From NCBI GenBank assembly GCA_021234155.1, contig JAJEKV010000010.1, forward strand, positions 12,480,359 to 12,544,358: DNA of 64,000 bases, read 5' to 3'. Of the stretch, positions 23,929 through 35,600 are shown piece by piece. The stretch is from Isoetes taiwanensis. Taxonomy: Eukaryota > Streptophyta > Lycopodiopsida > Isoetales > Isoetaceae. The translations under genes and the position numbers were made by a program. The number at the start of each line of letters is the position of its first letter. Position 1 is the stretch's first letter. The notes under the pieces were generated by a model. It searched no databases. It saw nothing but the letters and a program-made list of their open reading frames with translations, and had not been told where the DNA came from.

Positions 23929-25690
23929 AGGAAGAAATTTTAACGTCCACAGAACCCAATCGGGTTATGGGACCAGAACAAACAAAGGGGGCATAAGCCC
24001 TAACAGAACAGAAGGCCGAAGCCCAAAAAACAGAACATGGGGTCTAAGCCCCGTTACAACACACAAATAAAGGAAACTGAACCAACCCAAAAAATAGGGA
24101 GCCCGTGGCTATGCCAAAACTGTCCAGGGATCAGCCGGCCACTGATCCTGAATGATAGCCTGGCCTCCCCTATACACTGCCCATTTCTGTTGTAGGCGAG
24201 CCTCGCGCACTCGACATAGCTCTTCTTTCCGCCTGCAAAGTTGTGCTGGGGTCAAATCTTCCTAAACAGAGAAGGTGGTTCCCTTCAAATGATTGCCATG
24301 CCGTAAGATGTGCAGCCTGGAAAGAGCATCCTGAAAGCAGACCAAGAGATGACGGGGGCGGTCGGGCCGTGCTGCTCTAACCCGCTAGGCCGAACGGATG
24401 CCGTCGGCAGGTATGTGCATCACCTGACTGAAAAAAGAGGCAGCCTCATCTGTAGCAGGCGAGTTACCCGTCTCCTTCAGACCTACAATACGCAAGGTCA
24501 GGGTCAATGCATGTTTTGTGGCCCTACCAAACTCAGAAGACAGGACCTCGGCATGGGCAGTGGGCAACAAATCCTCAAGCGGAGGCTGTGCGGGCATTAA
24601 GACCGGTTCATCAGTCCCAGGCATAGCATCGGCCGCAGGCATAGCACTCACATGGTCAGGCGAGGGCCCTGTGCTAGACACTGGTGAAACAGTATTGTGA
24701 CTGGCTGGGCTGTGCCCCGCAGATTGTAGCAATAACTCAAGAAGTTGTACCCAGCCTTCTAGTGGCAACTGAGCAGATGTCTCTGTGAGAGTAACGGTAG
24801 AGCGGACCGTGTGGATCCTGGCAAGTATCCCTGAAGGCAAACACTGGAGCTGAGCATCAATCCTGTCCAAGGCCGCAGCTAAAGATGCACTGGAAAGATG
24901 GGTCAGGATGGGATGCTGGGGCCCAAAGAAGGGGGCTGCCTGAAGGTATGGCTCAATTGTGGGGGCATAGGGTTTGTCAAAGCCTGACGCGGGTGCCTGA
25001 ATCAGGTTCTTTGATTTGCGGGTCTCCCTAGCCATGCGCTTAATCTTCCGGGTCATGCTGACGCTTTACTAGGTCGTAACTGAGGAAGGACAAACACTTG
25101 GGGAGCACAGACCAAGGTAAATCAAAGAACACCAGAAACCAACAAAGATGAGCAAGAACGACAATTGGCAGACTAGACACAAAATGTGTCGGCAAGAAAT
25201 GAAATGTGTAATGGAAAGAGAAACAAGACACAGAATAGATGTGAAAAGACCCAACAAATCACACCTGTGGACACTGGCAGAAAGGGATTCGGTGGTTGTC
25301 TGTGCCGTGGGGAATCCCAAAATCCTTGAATTAAAGCCAAATTGAGGGCAGACTAGGTTAATCGGCCAGCCATGGTGATGCAGAACCAATCACGCATGCC
25401 ATATCATAGCCCCCTCTCTCATGTCTGAACCAACCGAGCCAAGCTGTGTTTCGCTGTGCTGCTGTGTGAGATCTGGTTGCTGGTGCCGATGTGCCTACAT
25501 CAGGCTGCTGTGATTGGTGCCAGCTCCGGATCGCCTATGTGACGCTGAAGGGGGATAACCCAGAGCCTGTTGGCTGGGTAACCCAGAGCTGAATCGACCG
25601 GGATCAAGTCGAAGGTTTTTGGGCAAAGCTTCAACAACCCATGCTGGCCGATGCCGTAGCTGTGATCTGTGTTGGAGCCCCCTGACGACA
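23929..25690 (-). mobile_element. LINE-type element with ORF1 and TTCC-repeat tail
   Basis: In the minus sense the order is a GC-balanced leader (about 25690-25060), one ORF1-like gene, a short 3' region, and the end GTGGACGTTAAAATTTC followed by (TTCC)n at 23921-23938. The simple-repeat tail and ORF1 type indicate a non-LTR retrotransposon. No reverse transcriptase is present, so it is an internally deleted or ORF1-only copy. The right edge is estimated and no target duplication was found. Confidence 0.6.
24120..25056 (-). pseudogene. LINE ORF1-like RNA-binding protein, two nonsense codons
   Basis: The frame starts at ATG 25056 with a basic segment (KIKRMARETRKSK), then an Ala/Pro-rich middle. 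It ends in a segment typical of L1-type ORF1 proteins: LRIVGLKE (residues about 190-197), a helical stretch, HIPADGIRSA, then after a TAG at about 24382 RPRHLLVCF, ILRHGNHLKGT and EDLTPAQLCRRKEEL, ending near 24120. These later words match the conserved RRM-like and C-terminal part of ORF1 proteins, which bind element RNA. Both stops (about 24382 and 24260) are TAG where CAG would restore coding. The family call rests on pattern recognition, not on a search. Confidence 0.6.
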
Positions 25691-26829
25691 TGTGGAAGGC
25701 AAAATCACTTGTTTTTTACATTTTCAATTGAATCGCTTCAAGTCCCTGTATATCAGGTTTAGAAAGTGCAAGTGCCTCATTGCTTTGGAAATTTGTAGCA
25801 TAGTGTCAAGTGATGGTATCAGGGGCAAAGCTGTTGTCTCATTTTTTTTTGTGAGATCCTTTTCCGTGAGCTCTAATACACGTACTCATTTTGTATACAG
25901 GAATGTCCGCGTGGAGAAAATCCCAGCCTAGAAAATTGGTCGACGCGCGGAATTTTCTGGTCGGAATTTGCGACAGTGGACATTAACGTAACGTGAAATT
26001 TAGGGTGGGGTATTTTCTGTGCCACGTCACAATTTTCTGTGCTCTGCCCAGTTGAGATCTGGCTATTGCGTCGTCGTGACAGCAGAGCTCTACACGTCGT
26101 CGATCCGAGTCGTTGTTTACATTTTCTGGAGCACCGAATTTTGCTCTTTCTTTTGATGTGATTTTGAACAAGAGCGCTTGAGATTATCATAGTTTTTGAA
26201 GGATTTTTGTTTTCTTGTGTCGCTCTGGAGATTTTCATGGCTTTTTTAACTGGAAGGCCTTCAACTGGATTATGCTCTTTCTTTTGATGTGATTTTGAAA
26301 AAGAACGCCGAAGATTATCATAGTTTTTGAAGGATCTTTGTTTTCTTGTGTCTTTCTGGAGATTTTTGTGGCTTTTTCAACTGGAAAGCCTTGTTTGAGT
26401 AAGAATCTTTTATTCTTGCACTAGATTATTGTATTCTTGGTTTTGAGCTCTTATTTTTTGGTTCTTTCAGCAACTGCAGCTTCAGCTGCAATATTCAGAG
26501 TCCTAGGACGAGTCTAACGACTTGAAGGAGGAATTTCTGAACCTTGATTCTAATCTAAGTAAATATTTTTCTTGCATGTTGTTGTTTATTAGATTTTTTA
26601 GTGCTAATCTGATTTATTTGTTGCATGCAGGTTTCTATGGTAGTTCATTCAACACTGCACCTTCACGGCTTCTGCTGAACTTGAGAAAGAATTTTAAGGG
26701 TTTATGACAAGAGAAGAGATCCAAGATGCGTAATTCTATCTAACGTTTCTGCTATGAATCTAGTTTTCAATGTACTATTTCTGCTATCTTCAATGTATCT
26801 AAACAATATTTTTGCTATGAATCTGATTT
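25691..26829. other. noncoding AT-rich stretch with leader/promoter-like features
   Basis: There is no open frame of note. A G-box-like CCACGTCA lies at 26022-26029. Beyond 26400 the sequence alternates T-rich DNA with a possible acceptor (TTGCATGCAG near 26622-26631). Tandem duplications within are listed separately. This could be the 5' untranslated part of a gene or element reading rightwards into 26830-27166 and the transposon unit, but no transcript start can be proven. Confidence 0.35.
26146..26395. repeat. tandem duplication, about 122-bp unit
   Basis: Two copies begin near 26150 and 26272 with TGCTCTTTCTTTTGATGTGA and share GATTATCATAGTTTTTGAAG, TTTTCTTGTGT and CTGGAGATTTT, ending with CAACTGGAA(A/G)GCC. 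They differ at roughly a tenth of positions. Noncoding. Confidence 0.8.
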
Positions 26830-26875
26830 TGAATGTATTGTTTTTGCTATCTTCAATGTATCTGAACAGATGAAG
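26745..26875. repeat. tandem duplication, about 60-65 bp unit
   Basis: Two units contain TGCTATGAATCT, TCAATGTA or GAATGTA, and TGCTATCTTCAATGTATCT, each followed by AAACAAT or GAACAGAT. The right end of the second unit is the start of the dispersed repeat at 26830. Repeat copy A at 2608 begins inside this unit. Confidence 0.75.
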
Positions 26876-27166
26876 AGTGGAATTTTGTCTAATATTTCAT
26901 AAATGAATTGTGTCTAATATGTGATTGAATGCCATAACTGTATTTGAATAATATCGGATTGAAACGACTAAAAACATACCTCCAAAATGACCTAAAAGAA
27001 TCATTGATTCTTGGAAAATGGCCTGCAAGAATCACTGATTCCTGGAAAGAATCTGTGCCATGTGGCACACAGAGATTGGCGGATGGGGCAGAAAATGCCC
27101 CACCCAAATTTTACATGGTAAGGCGTTTGATGTACATGAGATAAAGTATACTCAATGCCTCAATAC
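26830..27166. repeat. 334-bp dispersed repeat, copy B
   Basis: Near-identical to 2608-2941. Here it ends about 60 bp before the collinear start of transposon copy 2, which suggests that it and the transposon-like unit form one larger repeated block. The intervening 27167-27228 is absent from the copy 1 region. Confidence 0.8.
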
Positions 27167-28350
27167 CTAAGTAGGACTACAACTTGTTGTAATAAACTAT
27201 TTGTAAATACACCATTTTGGTTCAAATGGACACCAGCTTGGTGTAAATTTGGAGCAAATGGCGCCATTTGGTCCAACTATTCCAAATGTATACCAATTTG
27301 ACCAAATATTGCCATGGCACCATTTCCATCTATATATTGCCCAGATTTTTTTTCCGTACTAAATGGCGCCATTTTTGCTTGTTTTTTGCACGTTTTTCTT
27401 CTAGTTCATATGTTTTAAACATTGTCATCTTGCTTGAAACAGCTTCAATTTTCCCCTGTACAATCTATTCGTTGGGAAGGACAGTTGTTGCCTGGGGCCA
27501 TATTTTGAATAGAACCACTCTTCATGGCAAGGACATAGATCCTTCGAATGTAGCAATTGAGGTCAGGAGTCTGTGGTCCCATCGACGGAGCTTCCAGTCG
27601 CCTGTGGAGGGGTAGATAACATTGGTGAAGCAGTAGGCACATTCATTCAATGGCCAAAGAGGGCTATAAAACATTGATGGGACTTAAGTTGTTGTGGTAG
27701 GTGTTTATTCCAAGAGACAAATAACAATGATTGCAAGAGCACAAATTGAATGGCAAGAGCAACATTTGTTTAATTGTGTTGGAAAGCATTCTCACTTTTA
27801 GATATACATTTTAGCTATTACTTTTCAGGAGGTATGGCACATAGTAAGCCTGTAGGCGGTCATGTTGTCAATGCAAAACTTGTATCATGTAGTCTTCAAC
27901 TTGATTTGCTGTAAAAGTATGAGATCATGTTCTGTTGTACGATTTTGGCATTTGAAAGAAATTATAAGTTGCCACAAAATTTTGGATTGAGTATTTTGTT
28001 GTTTATGCTCTGAAAGCATCCAGGCTGTTGGGTAGCTGCACGAAAGGGTGTCTCATATTTCTTGTATAATGTAATAATAGGTTACACTAGGTTAGTGTAG
28101 TTAGGGGAAAAAAATTAGATTTTACATGACATTTAATGCTAGCAACCAACGTGAAAGTTTCCATATTTAATTATGATAACTAACAAAATTCGTGCAATGA
28201 ATTTGAAATTGGAATCACCTTCGATTTCGGACTCCCTCGAATTCTCCTCCCAACCGATTCGAGCTGTTCCCAAATCAATCGAACCTAAAAAATCAGAAAG
28301 CCCCATTTTGATCTTGTTTTTACAGTGGCTGAATTCATTGTTTTGGGTGA

Positions 28351-31132
28351 GAAAAATATGAGAGGTTGGAAGCAAGAGCATTGGACTCTACTGATGAATC
28401 AGATCAGGCCAAGAACCCAACAGGTTCCCAAGGGAGGTCAAAACGAAAATCTTGTGATGCTGGATATGTGACAAAAGGTGTAAGAAGAAAGGTGAATGAA
28501 GCTGTTGATCTTATAGTGCATCAAGTCTCTAATTTGGACTCAAAACACCAAATTACTTTTGCCAAAAGACTCTTGCAGGATAAAAGGTTATGTTTTCTAT
28601 TCGAACCCATCCTTGGGAAGCCTGAAGAGGCTACTGTGAAGAAAAAAATGGTAAAAAATCTCAGGGATGGCCTTCAAGAGGTCAAAACAGCAAATAGCAA
28701 TGATAAACTTGCTGCTAAACACTCTGTTCTTGCTATGGTAGTTGGAAAAGAGGGAGAATCATTGAAGCGTACAAAGGCAGCCAAATTGTTGAAATTACAT
28801 CCACAGAATATGAGCCTTGCAGCAAAAAGAAGGAAGGAAATGTCATTGGGTGGAGCAAATTTGTGGGCATTAGCAGGTCGAAAACCCAGAACAAATGTTG
28901 TAGATCAAGCTATGAAGAATTTGATTGCCCAATTTTGGTTGGATAACACAAAAGTCTCACCAAAAGTTAGAGATGTCATGAAGAAAAGGACACAAGCAAT
29001 TCAATACATTGACATTACACAGGTACAAATTATACATTGTCTTGATTTGATTATACAAATATATGTACTTGGGTTTATTCTATTCTATTCTATTTATTAT
29101 TTACATTGAAACAATATTCATAATTCTTTCTAATTTGCCTTATGAGTGTAATAATAGGAAAATTTACTTTGCTTTATGGATGTACAAGTTCTGAAATTCT
29201 GTTTTACATTTCTTCCTAATTGTTAAAATTCATTCTGGAGATGTATTACACAGGTAGACACTTGAAAGTAAGGATGTGAAAGATGTAGGATGTGTAATAG
29301 ATGTGAAAGCTGTAATAAATGTAGGATGTGGACAAGATTGTAATCTGTATGTGAAGCTATACTAGATGTAATAGAAATCTTGAAAATGTATTGATGTAAA
29401 CTCTGTTACTATGCATTTTACAGGCTGAATTATTTCAGAACTTTGTGGATCAGCATCCCGATGTTGGAATTGGCATTAGACAATTTATATACTTAAAACC
29501 AATATGCATACGGAAGCTAAAAGAAAGAAACACCTGCTATTGTGTCAAACACGAGCAAGCAGATTTGTTTAGGAAGGCATTTAATATGATGAGGTCAAAA
29601 GTCCATGAGAATTGCTCTTGCAATTGTAGAATTTGCAACTCAGAAGATAATGCTGGAATTTGTCAGGCAAAGAAAATGACATTTGAGAATGTCAGCATGC
29701 TTTGGAGAGCCATGCTATGTGACAGAGCAGAAGATGAGGAGTGGCACTATCTAAAATGTATAAGTTTAGCTTGTGGAAATTGCGGAAAAAAGAAGATTGA
29801 ATTATGTCCAAGAGAGAAGAGTGAAAGCATTGAAGAACCTGTTGCATGGCAAGCCTATAGCTATGTTAATGAACCTTCGAAGAAAGGAACTTCTCGAAGG
29901 CTGAAGCTAATTGACAAGAACAGTAGTGCAAAATGCATGTTAGATAATATGTTTGATCATATGGCTAAATTTGTACATCATAACTTTGTGGCACATTGGC
30001 AAAGCAAGCAATTCAAGGAATCCATTAGAACACTTCGGGATGATGCTGTACTATCGGTTGTTGATTTCTCAGAGAATTATACTTTGAAACCATTCAATGA
30101 GATCCAAGCATCTTGGTACAACGAGCATATCAGCATTTTAAATATCACAATGTTCAAGGTAAATGGAAAAATGAGGAAATGCGTGCACTTCTTCATTTCA
30201 GATGATAAGACACATGATACTCACTTTGTACAGGATACATTTAGGTTGCATGTTAAGTGGTTGCAAGAAAACGATGGCAGTCAGCAGAAGTTTCACTTAG
30301 TTTGGACTGACGGGTGTGCAGCCCAATTCAAATCGAGACGAGCATTCTATCATGTAACCAGGTATCATCATGAACATAAAATAAGAATGCAATGGAATTT
30401 TTTTGATTCAGGACATGGTAAAGGCACACATGATGGAGAAGGGGCTATTGCGAAGCTATGGCTTGAGGCAGAACAAAGAAAGAAGGAGGGCAAGGTGGTC
30501 ATAAATGCTAAAACTGCATGTGATGTTTTGAGAGAAAAAAAATCAGATGTGGAACGGGTATTTTGGGAGGTTACTAACATTGACCGATCACAAAGACTTG
30601 ACGTGTTACCAGTCCAAGGTGTGCAAACAATTCATCGCGTGTCATCGATAGACCGTAGTAATCCAACAAAGCTACTATGCGGGTCTCTTTCATGGTTTTG
30701 CAAGGCATGCATAACTTTTGATTGGCCTACTTGCGAGAATGTTGGCCATTGTGGTAAGTGGGAGTTAAGAAAACTAGAGCCTACAAATCAGAACATTCAA
30801 GGAGATGATGAGAACGAGCTACAAGACTTGTGGGCAAATGACATAGACAATGTGGATGAGACACTCCAAATTGGAGATTACTTCGAATCATTCGCAGCTC
30901 CAGACAATTATGAAGGGGTGGCCTATTATATCATACAATGCACGGAAGTGAAACATGCTCTTGAAATAGACAATCAATTTTACCGTGTGATGAAGTTATA
31001 TCAGGTAACTATTTTTAGCTAATACCTGGCTGCCATCAGAAGTATAAATTACTTAAAGGAAAGAAGGTCCTTGTCCATCCCGAGTCCGTGATAGGAGCGA
31101 GATTTCCATTGGAGCCAGCCAGCATAAAATAA
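28351..31132 (+). CDS. DDE-like transposase, three exons (copy 2)
   Basis: Exons 28351-29022, 29424-31004 and 31040-31132 join in frame with GT-AG introns, giving about 776 residues counted from 28366. No ATG opens the first exon after the TGA at 28348, so the true start is unresolved or lies in an upstream exon. The N-terminus is basic and helical. A Cys/His-rich region spans residues about 255-345 (CSCNCRIC, CGNCGKKKIELC). The core then shows VVDFSENY (Asp about 433), an HFFISDDKTHDTHF segment, WTDGCAAQFK (Asp about 515) and HGKGTHDGEGA (Asp 556, Glu 558). Spacing and context fit an RNase H-fold DDE/D nuclease. The motif set resembles a family I recall as uncharacterised proteins in many animal genomes. 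I cannot assign a named superfamily. Confidence 0.7.
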
Positions 31133-31861
31133 AAGGCGTTGCTTATGCATATGAATTATCCAATTACTGGTACGAGATGCTTTTGGGAAATCTGCCCAAG
31201 ATTGTAGACTGTATGTAAACTGAAGACAGGTTTTTTATGCAGTCCCTAAGTCAGAAAATGACCGTCAGAAAAAATTGTTTACCATATTTACTATATTCAT
31301 CATTTTCATGCCAAATCAATTGTATTGTGTGGTCTACTGTATGAGAAAGGTTGTGTGAAAAGTCTGGCCAGATATCTCCAACTGATTGGGAGCAATTCAA
31401 TACATTGACTAGGTCAAAACTGGGTCAATGACCTAGACAGAATCAAAATACATCTGATTTACATTCAGTGGACATCAAATCAAACTTTTTTATGCATGAT
31501 CTGTGCCTTATCTTTAAACTGAAAATTGCAGATTACTATGCTACTATACAAGTCAAGAATGTAGAAATATTGTCATTTAAAAGTGGACAAAATTTTGTAT
31601 TTAAAGATGAAGATCTGGTTACAATATGTTTCTGGTTACAATATGAAGATCTGGTTACAATATGTTTTTACAAAATTTCACTTCATCTCATGTCAATATG
31701 TTACATGTCAACTCCTTCACATATCTTCATTTAGTTCCACATGTATGACTCCTGGACCTGCATCGATAAACAACATGAGAATGGTTAGTACACGTAACAC
31801 ATCAACTTAATCTTTAGAAGACTATTAATTAATTACCTCGTAAAGTATGCAAGGTAGGAGC

Positions 31862-32657
31862 TCATGATGATCCGAGCGTATCTAAATATGCAGCCATAGC
31901 GGCAGATCTCATCGTCATGGGTGCCGTGATATGTTGGCGCTCGAGAGCCGGTGCTTCGCCGAAGAACTTGTCTTTCGCCATCGAGGTCATCGACCATACA
32001 TGTATGAGTGCATGCAGCCCCGAAGCTGCGCCCGAGAACCGCCATACTCATATGTAATCCGCTCCATAACCAACTTGTCAAATGCATCAATTGGTGAATG
32101 GAACGGGTGATCCCTCACGTATGTTGAAATCTCATCCGCATTGCGGAGCCCTTCGATCCAGGGGTAGAGTGTACTTATAACGTTATTATTTTGTTTGTTA
32201 AGTGACCATGGTGGTATACAAGTGTATAAGTATAGGGAATTTAATGAGCACTTGTATTGAGAGCCCTCCTATGATACTTGGGACTTGGGAAATTCAGTTG
32301 AAATAACTTCCAAGTTCTTCACATAAAGATTTTTGCACGTGTTTATTCTAAATGGAAGCACCCAACACCTACTTCTTCCGAATATGAATTTCAGATCCGG
32401 AAAGCCTTCTACTTTTAGCTGCTCAATTATGCTGCATACTAAACTAAGTGCCAGCTCGGACCATATTCCCAAATCAAAGTTAATGGCATGTGCATAATAG
32501 AGGAAGACCCTCATGCCAGGCCTGCATATATATACTCTATCCCCTATCTCTATCGGCCTAGCATGCTGTGTTTTTGCAGCTGAGAACTCATCCTTGGATG
32601 CGAGACAACTCAATCCTCTGTCAATATCAAACACTAAGACCTTTCTTTTCCCTAAAC
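31862..32657 (-). other. FCP1/NIF-like HAD phosphatase domain exons
   Basis: The exon starting 32657 follows a good acceptor (TTGTTGGCAG). It reads KRKVLVFDIDRG (HAD motif I with the DxD pair, but not the usual T/V next), RVYICRPGMRVFL, FDLGIWSELA, FIFGRSRC and KNLYVKNLEVI, in the order seen in plant FCP1-homology (CTD small phosphatase-like) proteins. A further block from 32173 contains LYPWIEGLRNADE and a YVRDHPF word matching the domain's C-terminal helices, then an acidic Ser/Thr-rich tail that is frame-shifted here but intact in copy 1. The DDSP-type segment expected between them was not found. Phosphatase activity is therefore doubtful. Confidence 0.6.
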
Positions 32658-35600
32658 CTGCCAACAATAAAACATGATGAAATTGAATAAGAGAAATGTT
32701 TAAATTGAATCAGTTTTCATTCCATCTACTCATGAGAATCAGTTTACATGCACAATATACCAAATTTATTTAGACCAGAAAAAATAAAATTCAATCAGGA
32801 CTGCAAGTTCAAGGACATGTTTGGAGACCAAAGTGGCATCCAAGGAAGATTTAACTACCAAATGACTCTTCGAGTGCATCTGCCCGTGCTTGTTCTACAG
32901 AAGCTACTGTTGAGCAGCCACCACCCTCACTAATGAGAGCGTCTATCAAGAGCTGTCCTCGTGAAAGGGCATACTCGTACGTAAACCAGTCTTGTGTAAT
33001 CTACAACATATAATAATGTGCCAATGTTAGAATTGATCATGAAAAAGGGTCTTGAATAATGTGCCAATGTTAAAATTGATCATGAATAATGTACCTTTGA
33101 GTCTTTTCCAGAAATAAGTAGGTCAATAAACTTGTGCATAAATGCCATCACAAACAACCCGCAAGATGTCAAGTCAGGTTGTTGCGGTACTTCAACGTAA
33201 TTTATACCTTTTATGTTATTTTTCCTCAAGTGATCCATTCCTTTGGATGTCTGACTCATCAAGATCTGCGTGTGTAGTCTGCGCATATAAAATAGTCATG
33301 TAAGATTCAGCAAAACATTGATATTAATTGAAATAAAAAACATATCAAAGGGATGTCATAGCCTCTAATTGCCTTTTTATTTGTGGCAAAGCCATTTAAA
33401 GGGTTTAGGATATGTACAGCTGGTGCATCTAGAACTTTAGACTTGCTCTCAGCAAGAGCAATAGCCAGCACGAAGTGTTCGTTCTCAAGTACAGGTACGA
33501 GGATGTATTGGCATTTAGTCATTACTAGCCCAGTAACACCTTGCTTCACTGCGTCTATGGCAGCCTTTGATGCGTCATTTCCTTTCTTGTTGCTTGAAGC
33601 CTCCTTGAATAAGACGAAGTTGTAAACAGAGAAGGTATGGATTCTGCTTTTGCACTCCTGCGGCAGCTTATCATGCAAATACTTAATTGAGCACAAGGTC
33701 ACAAATAAGAGCATACTCATAAAAAAGCTTTCCAAATCAATAAATCCTTCAAAACAAGGAAAGAATGGAAAATCACCTGCCATAGAGTTCCACAAGGCGG
33801 TTCGTCATCCTCGAGTTGGCTGCGCACAAAGCTTCAATGTCTAGATCAACCACTTTCATTGGAGGTTTAGGCTGGCTATTCTTGAATGGGAAAAGTGGAG
33901 TGCAAGCCTTCAATATCTTCATGTTCTCCACCATTCTACAAAGAAGAATAGAATGTTAACTTCAAACGATGACAATTGTTTTAAAAAACATACATAAGTA
34001 CCTTGCAGCAGATTCTGATTGAGCAATTTTATGCCTACAAAAATAAGTCTATGTAGTCAGAGATATATTCATATGCTTAATATTTGAATTAGGCATTAGC
34101 ATACAAGAGTTAATGATGCCTATAATTACAATTCCAAGTAATTAAACCCTAAACTAAACACCCAAAACAGGCAAGTCTTATCTTTTTACATTTGTTGCTT
34201 CCTTTCTTGAATCTACCTTTCTTTTTAACTTTGCTGCCTCATCCTCCTTTTTCACGAACACCTCTACAGCCTTTAATGCAACTTTGCAGGCCCTTTCAAG
34301 ATCTACGCTCTCCAATTCATCTACCCCTTTCACATGTAGGCTCTCCTCTCCCGTGTCATCTACCACCAACAAATTAAAACCCCAATTCAAATTTGGTATG
34401 AAGCTGGAAAACATTAAAAATATGCACCTGACATTGAATCCTTGCATTGTGACAGCTTGATGTCATCAGATTGCTCACCATTTAAATCAGCCCGTTCACC
34501 TGGAAAATGGCAAGTTCAGGCTTTTGAGTTCAGCACTAAATTAAAACAGTAAGAATGTAGATATAAAGACACTTACTATTGAATGGATCGTGTTGCTGCT
34601 GCAACAAAGCCAACTCTGTTTCCACATTTGGGATCTCACCTACAAGAATAAACCCTAAAATTAATTCATTAACAAATTGGGCTAAAAACACTTCTACTAG
34701 ACCGGTTACCTTGCACATCTTCTATCAACGCCTCATGAGGTTTCTACCCCTGTAGTGTAGTCAACTTCTGCTCTAAATGTGCTTTGTCCTCCACATTGTC
34801 AAAGATTGTCCTCCACATTGTCAAAGATTGTTTCTTTCACAGGCGACCTAGATGTGGATGGAGTTTCACTACCAAGGACATCATCCTTTGCTGATGTTTC
34901 AGCTCTAGAGGACTCCTCATATGTCAATTTCAACCCTTTTCCATGAAATTTCTTCGTGCAACCTAAACCAAGTAACAATGAAGTCACAAACATGCAATGC
35001 AAATATACATCAATATTGTACTACCTGTCAATGTGGCTGGTGGTTTCTTGATGCTATCCATATCTACATTGAAGAAATTTGTGAGTAAATTAATTGTATT
35101 ATCTTGTTAACATGTACATCCCAACATGTCAAAAGGTAAATGTAAAGGAAAAATTCATGTCAATGAAAAAAAGCTAAAAAAAATGCAAACTAGATGTAAA
35201 TCAGAAGTGGTAAAACAGATGTACAATTATAGTATAATAATACCTACCAACATGACTGCTGTAAATGTAATAGAAGACTAGAAAGATAGATGTAATCATA
35301 ATCTCATTTGCGTTCTAACATGTTATATGTACATATAAAGAGAAAATACATAAACCGATGAAATTACAAATGTGAAAGAGAAGAAAGACTCAAATCTATG
35401 TACAAATGAAACACTTAAGTTGTATGTAAAAACTTCAACAGATCTATGCATTGGCTAAACAAAGCCTTACTGACCTAGTTGAGGCATTCCAATGATTCGG
35501 CGTAACCCTTCTGGCCAGCAACATTCGTGTACGCACCGATTCATTGTAGACACCCTAAAGGCTAGACATAATAGGCAGTAGGGATGTCCACAACATAGCA

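Noticed and set aside
24310-24600. Plus-strand frame of 96 codons
   Set aside because: It is antisense to the LINE ORF1, which has recognisable conserved words.
27085-27110. Helitron-type 3' hairpin (GGGGCA-GAAAA-TGCCCC)
   Set aside because: No CTRR end follows at the right distance and no Rep/helicase gene is present.
32851-32859. Termination of the Ulp1 gene at TAA 32851 as the default gene end
   Set aside because: Kept as an alternative only, because a good donor lies just before it and the next exon joins in phase.
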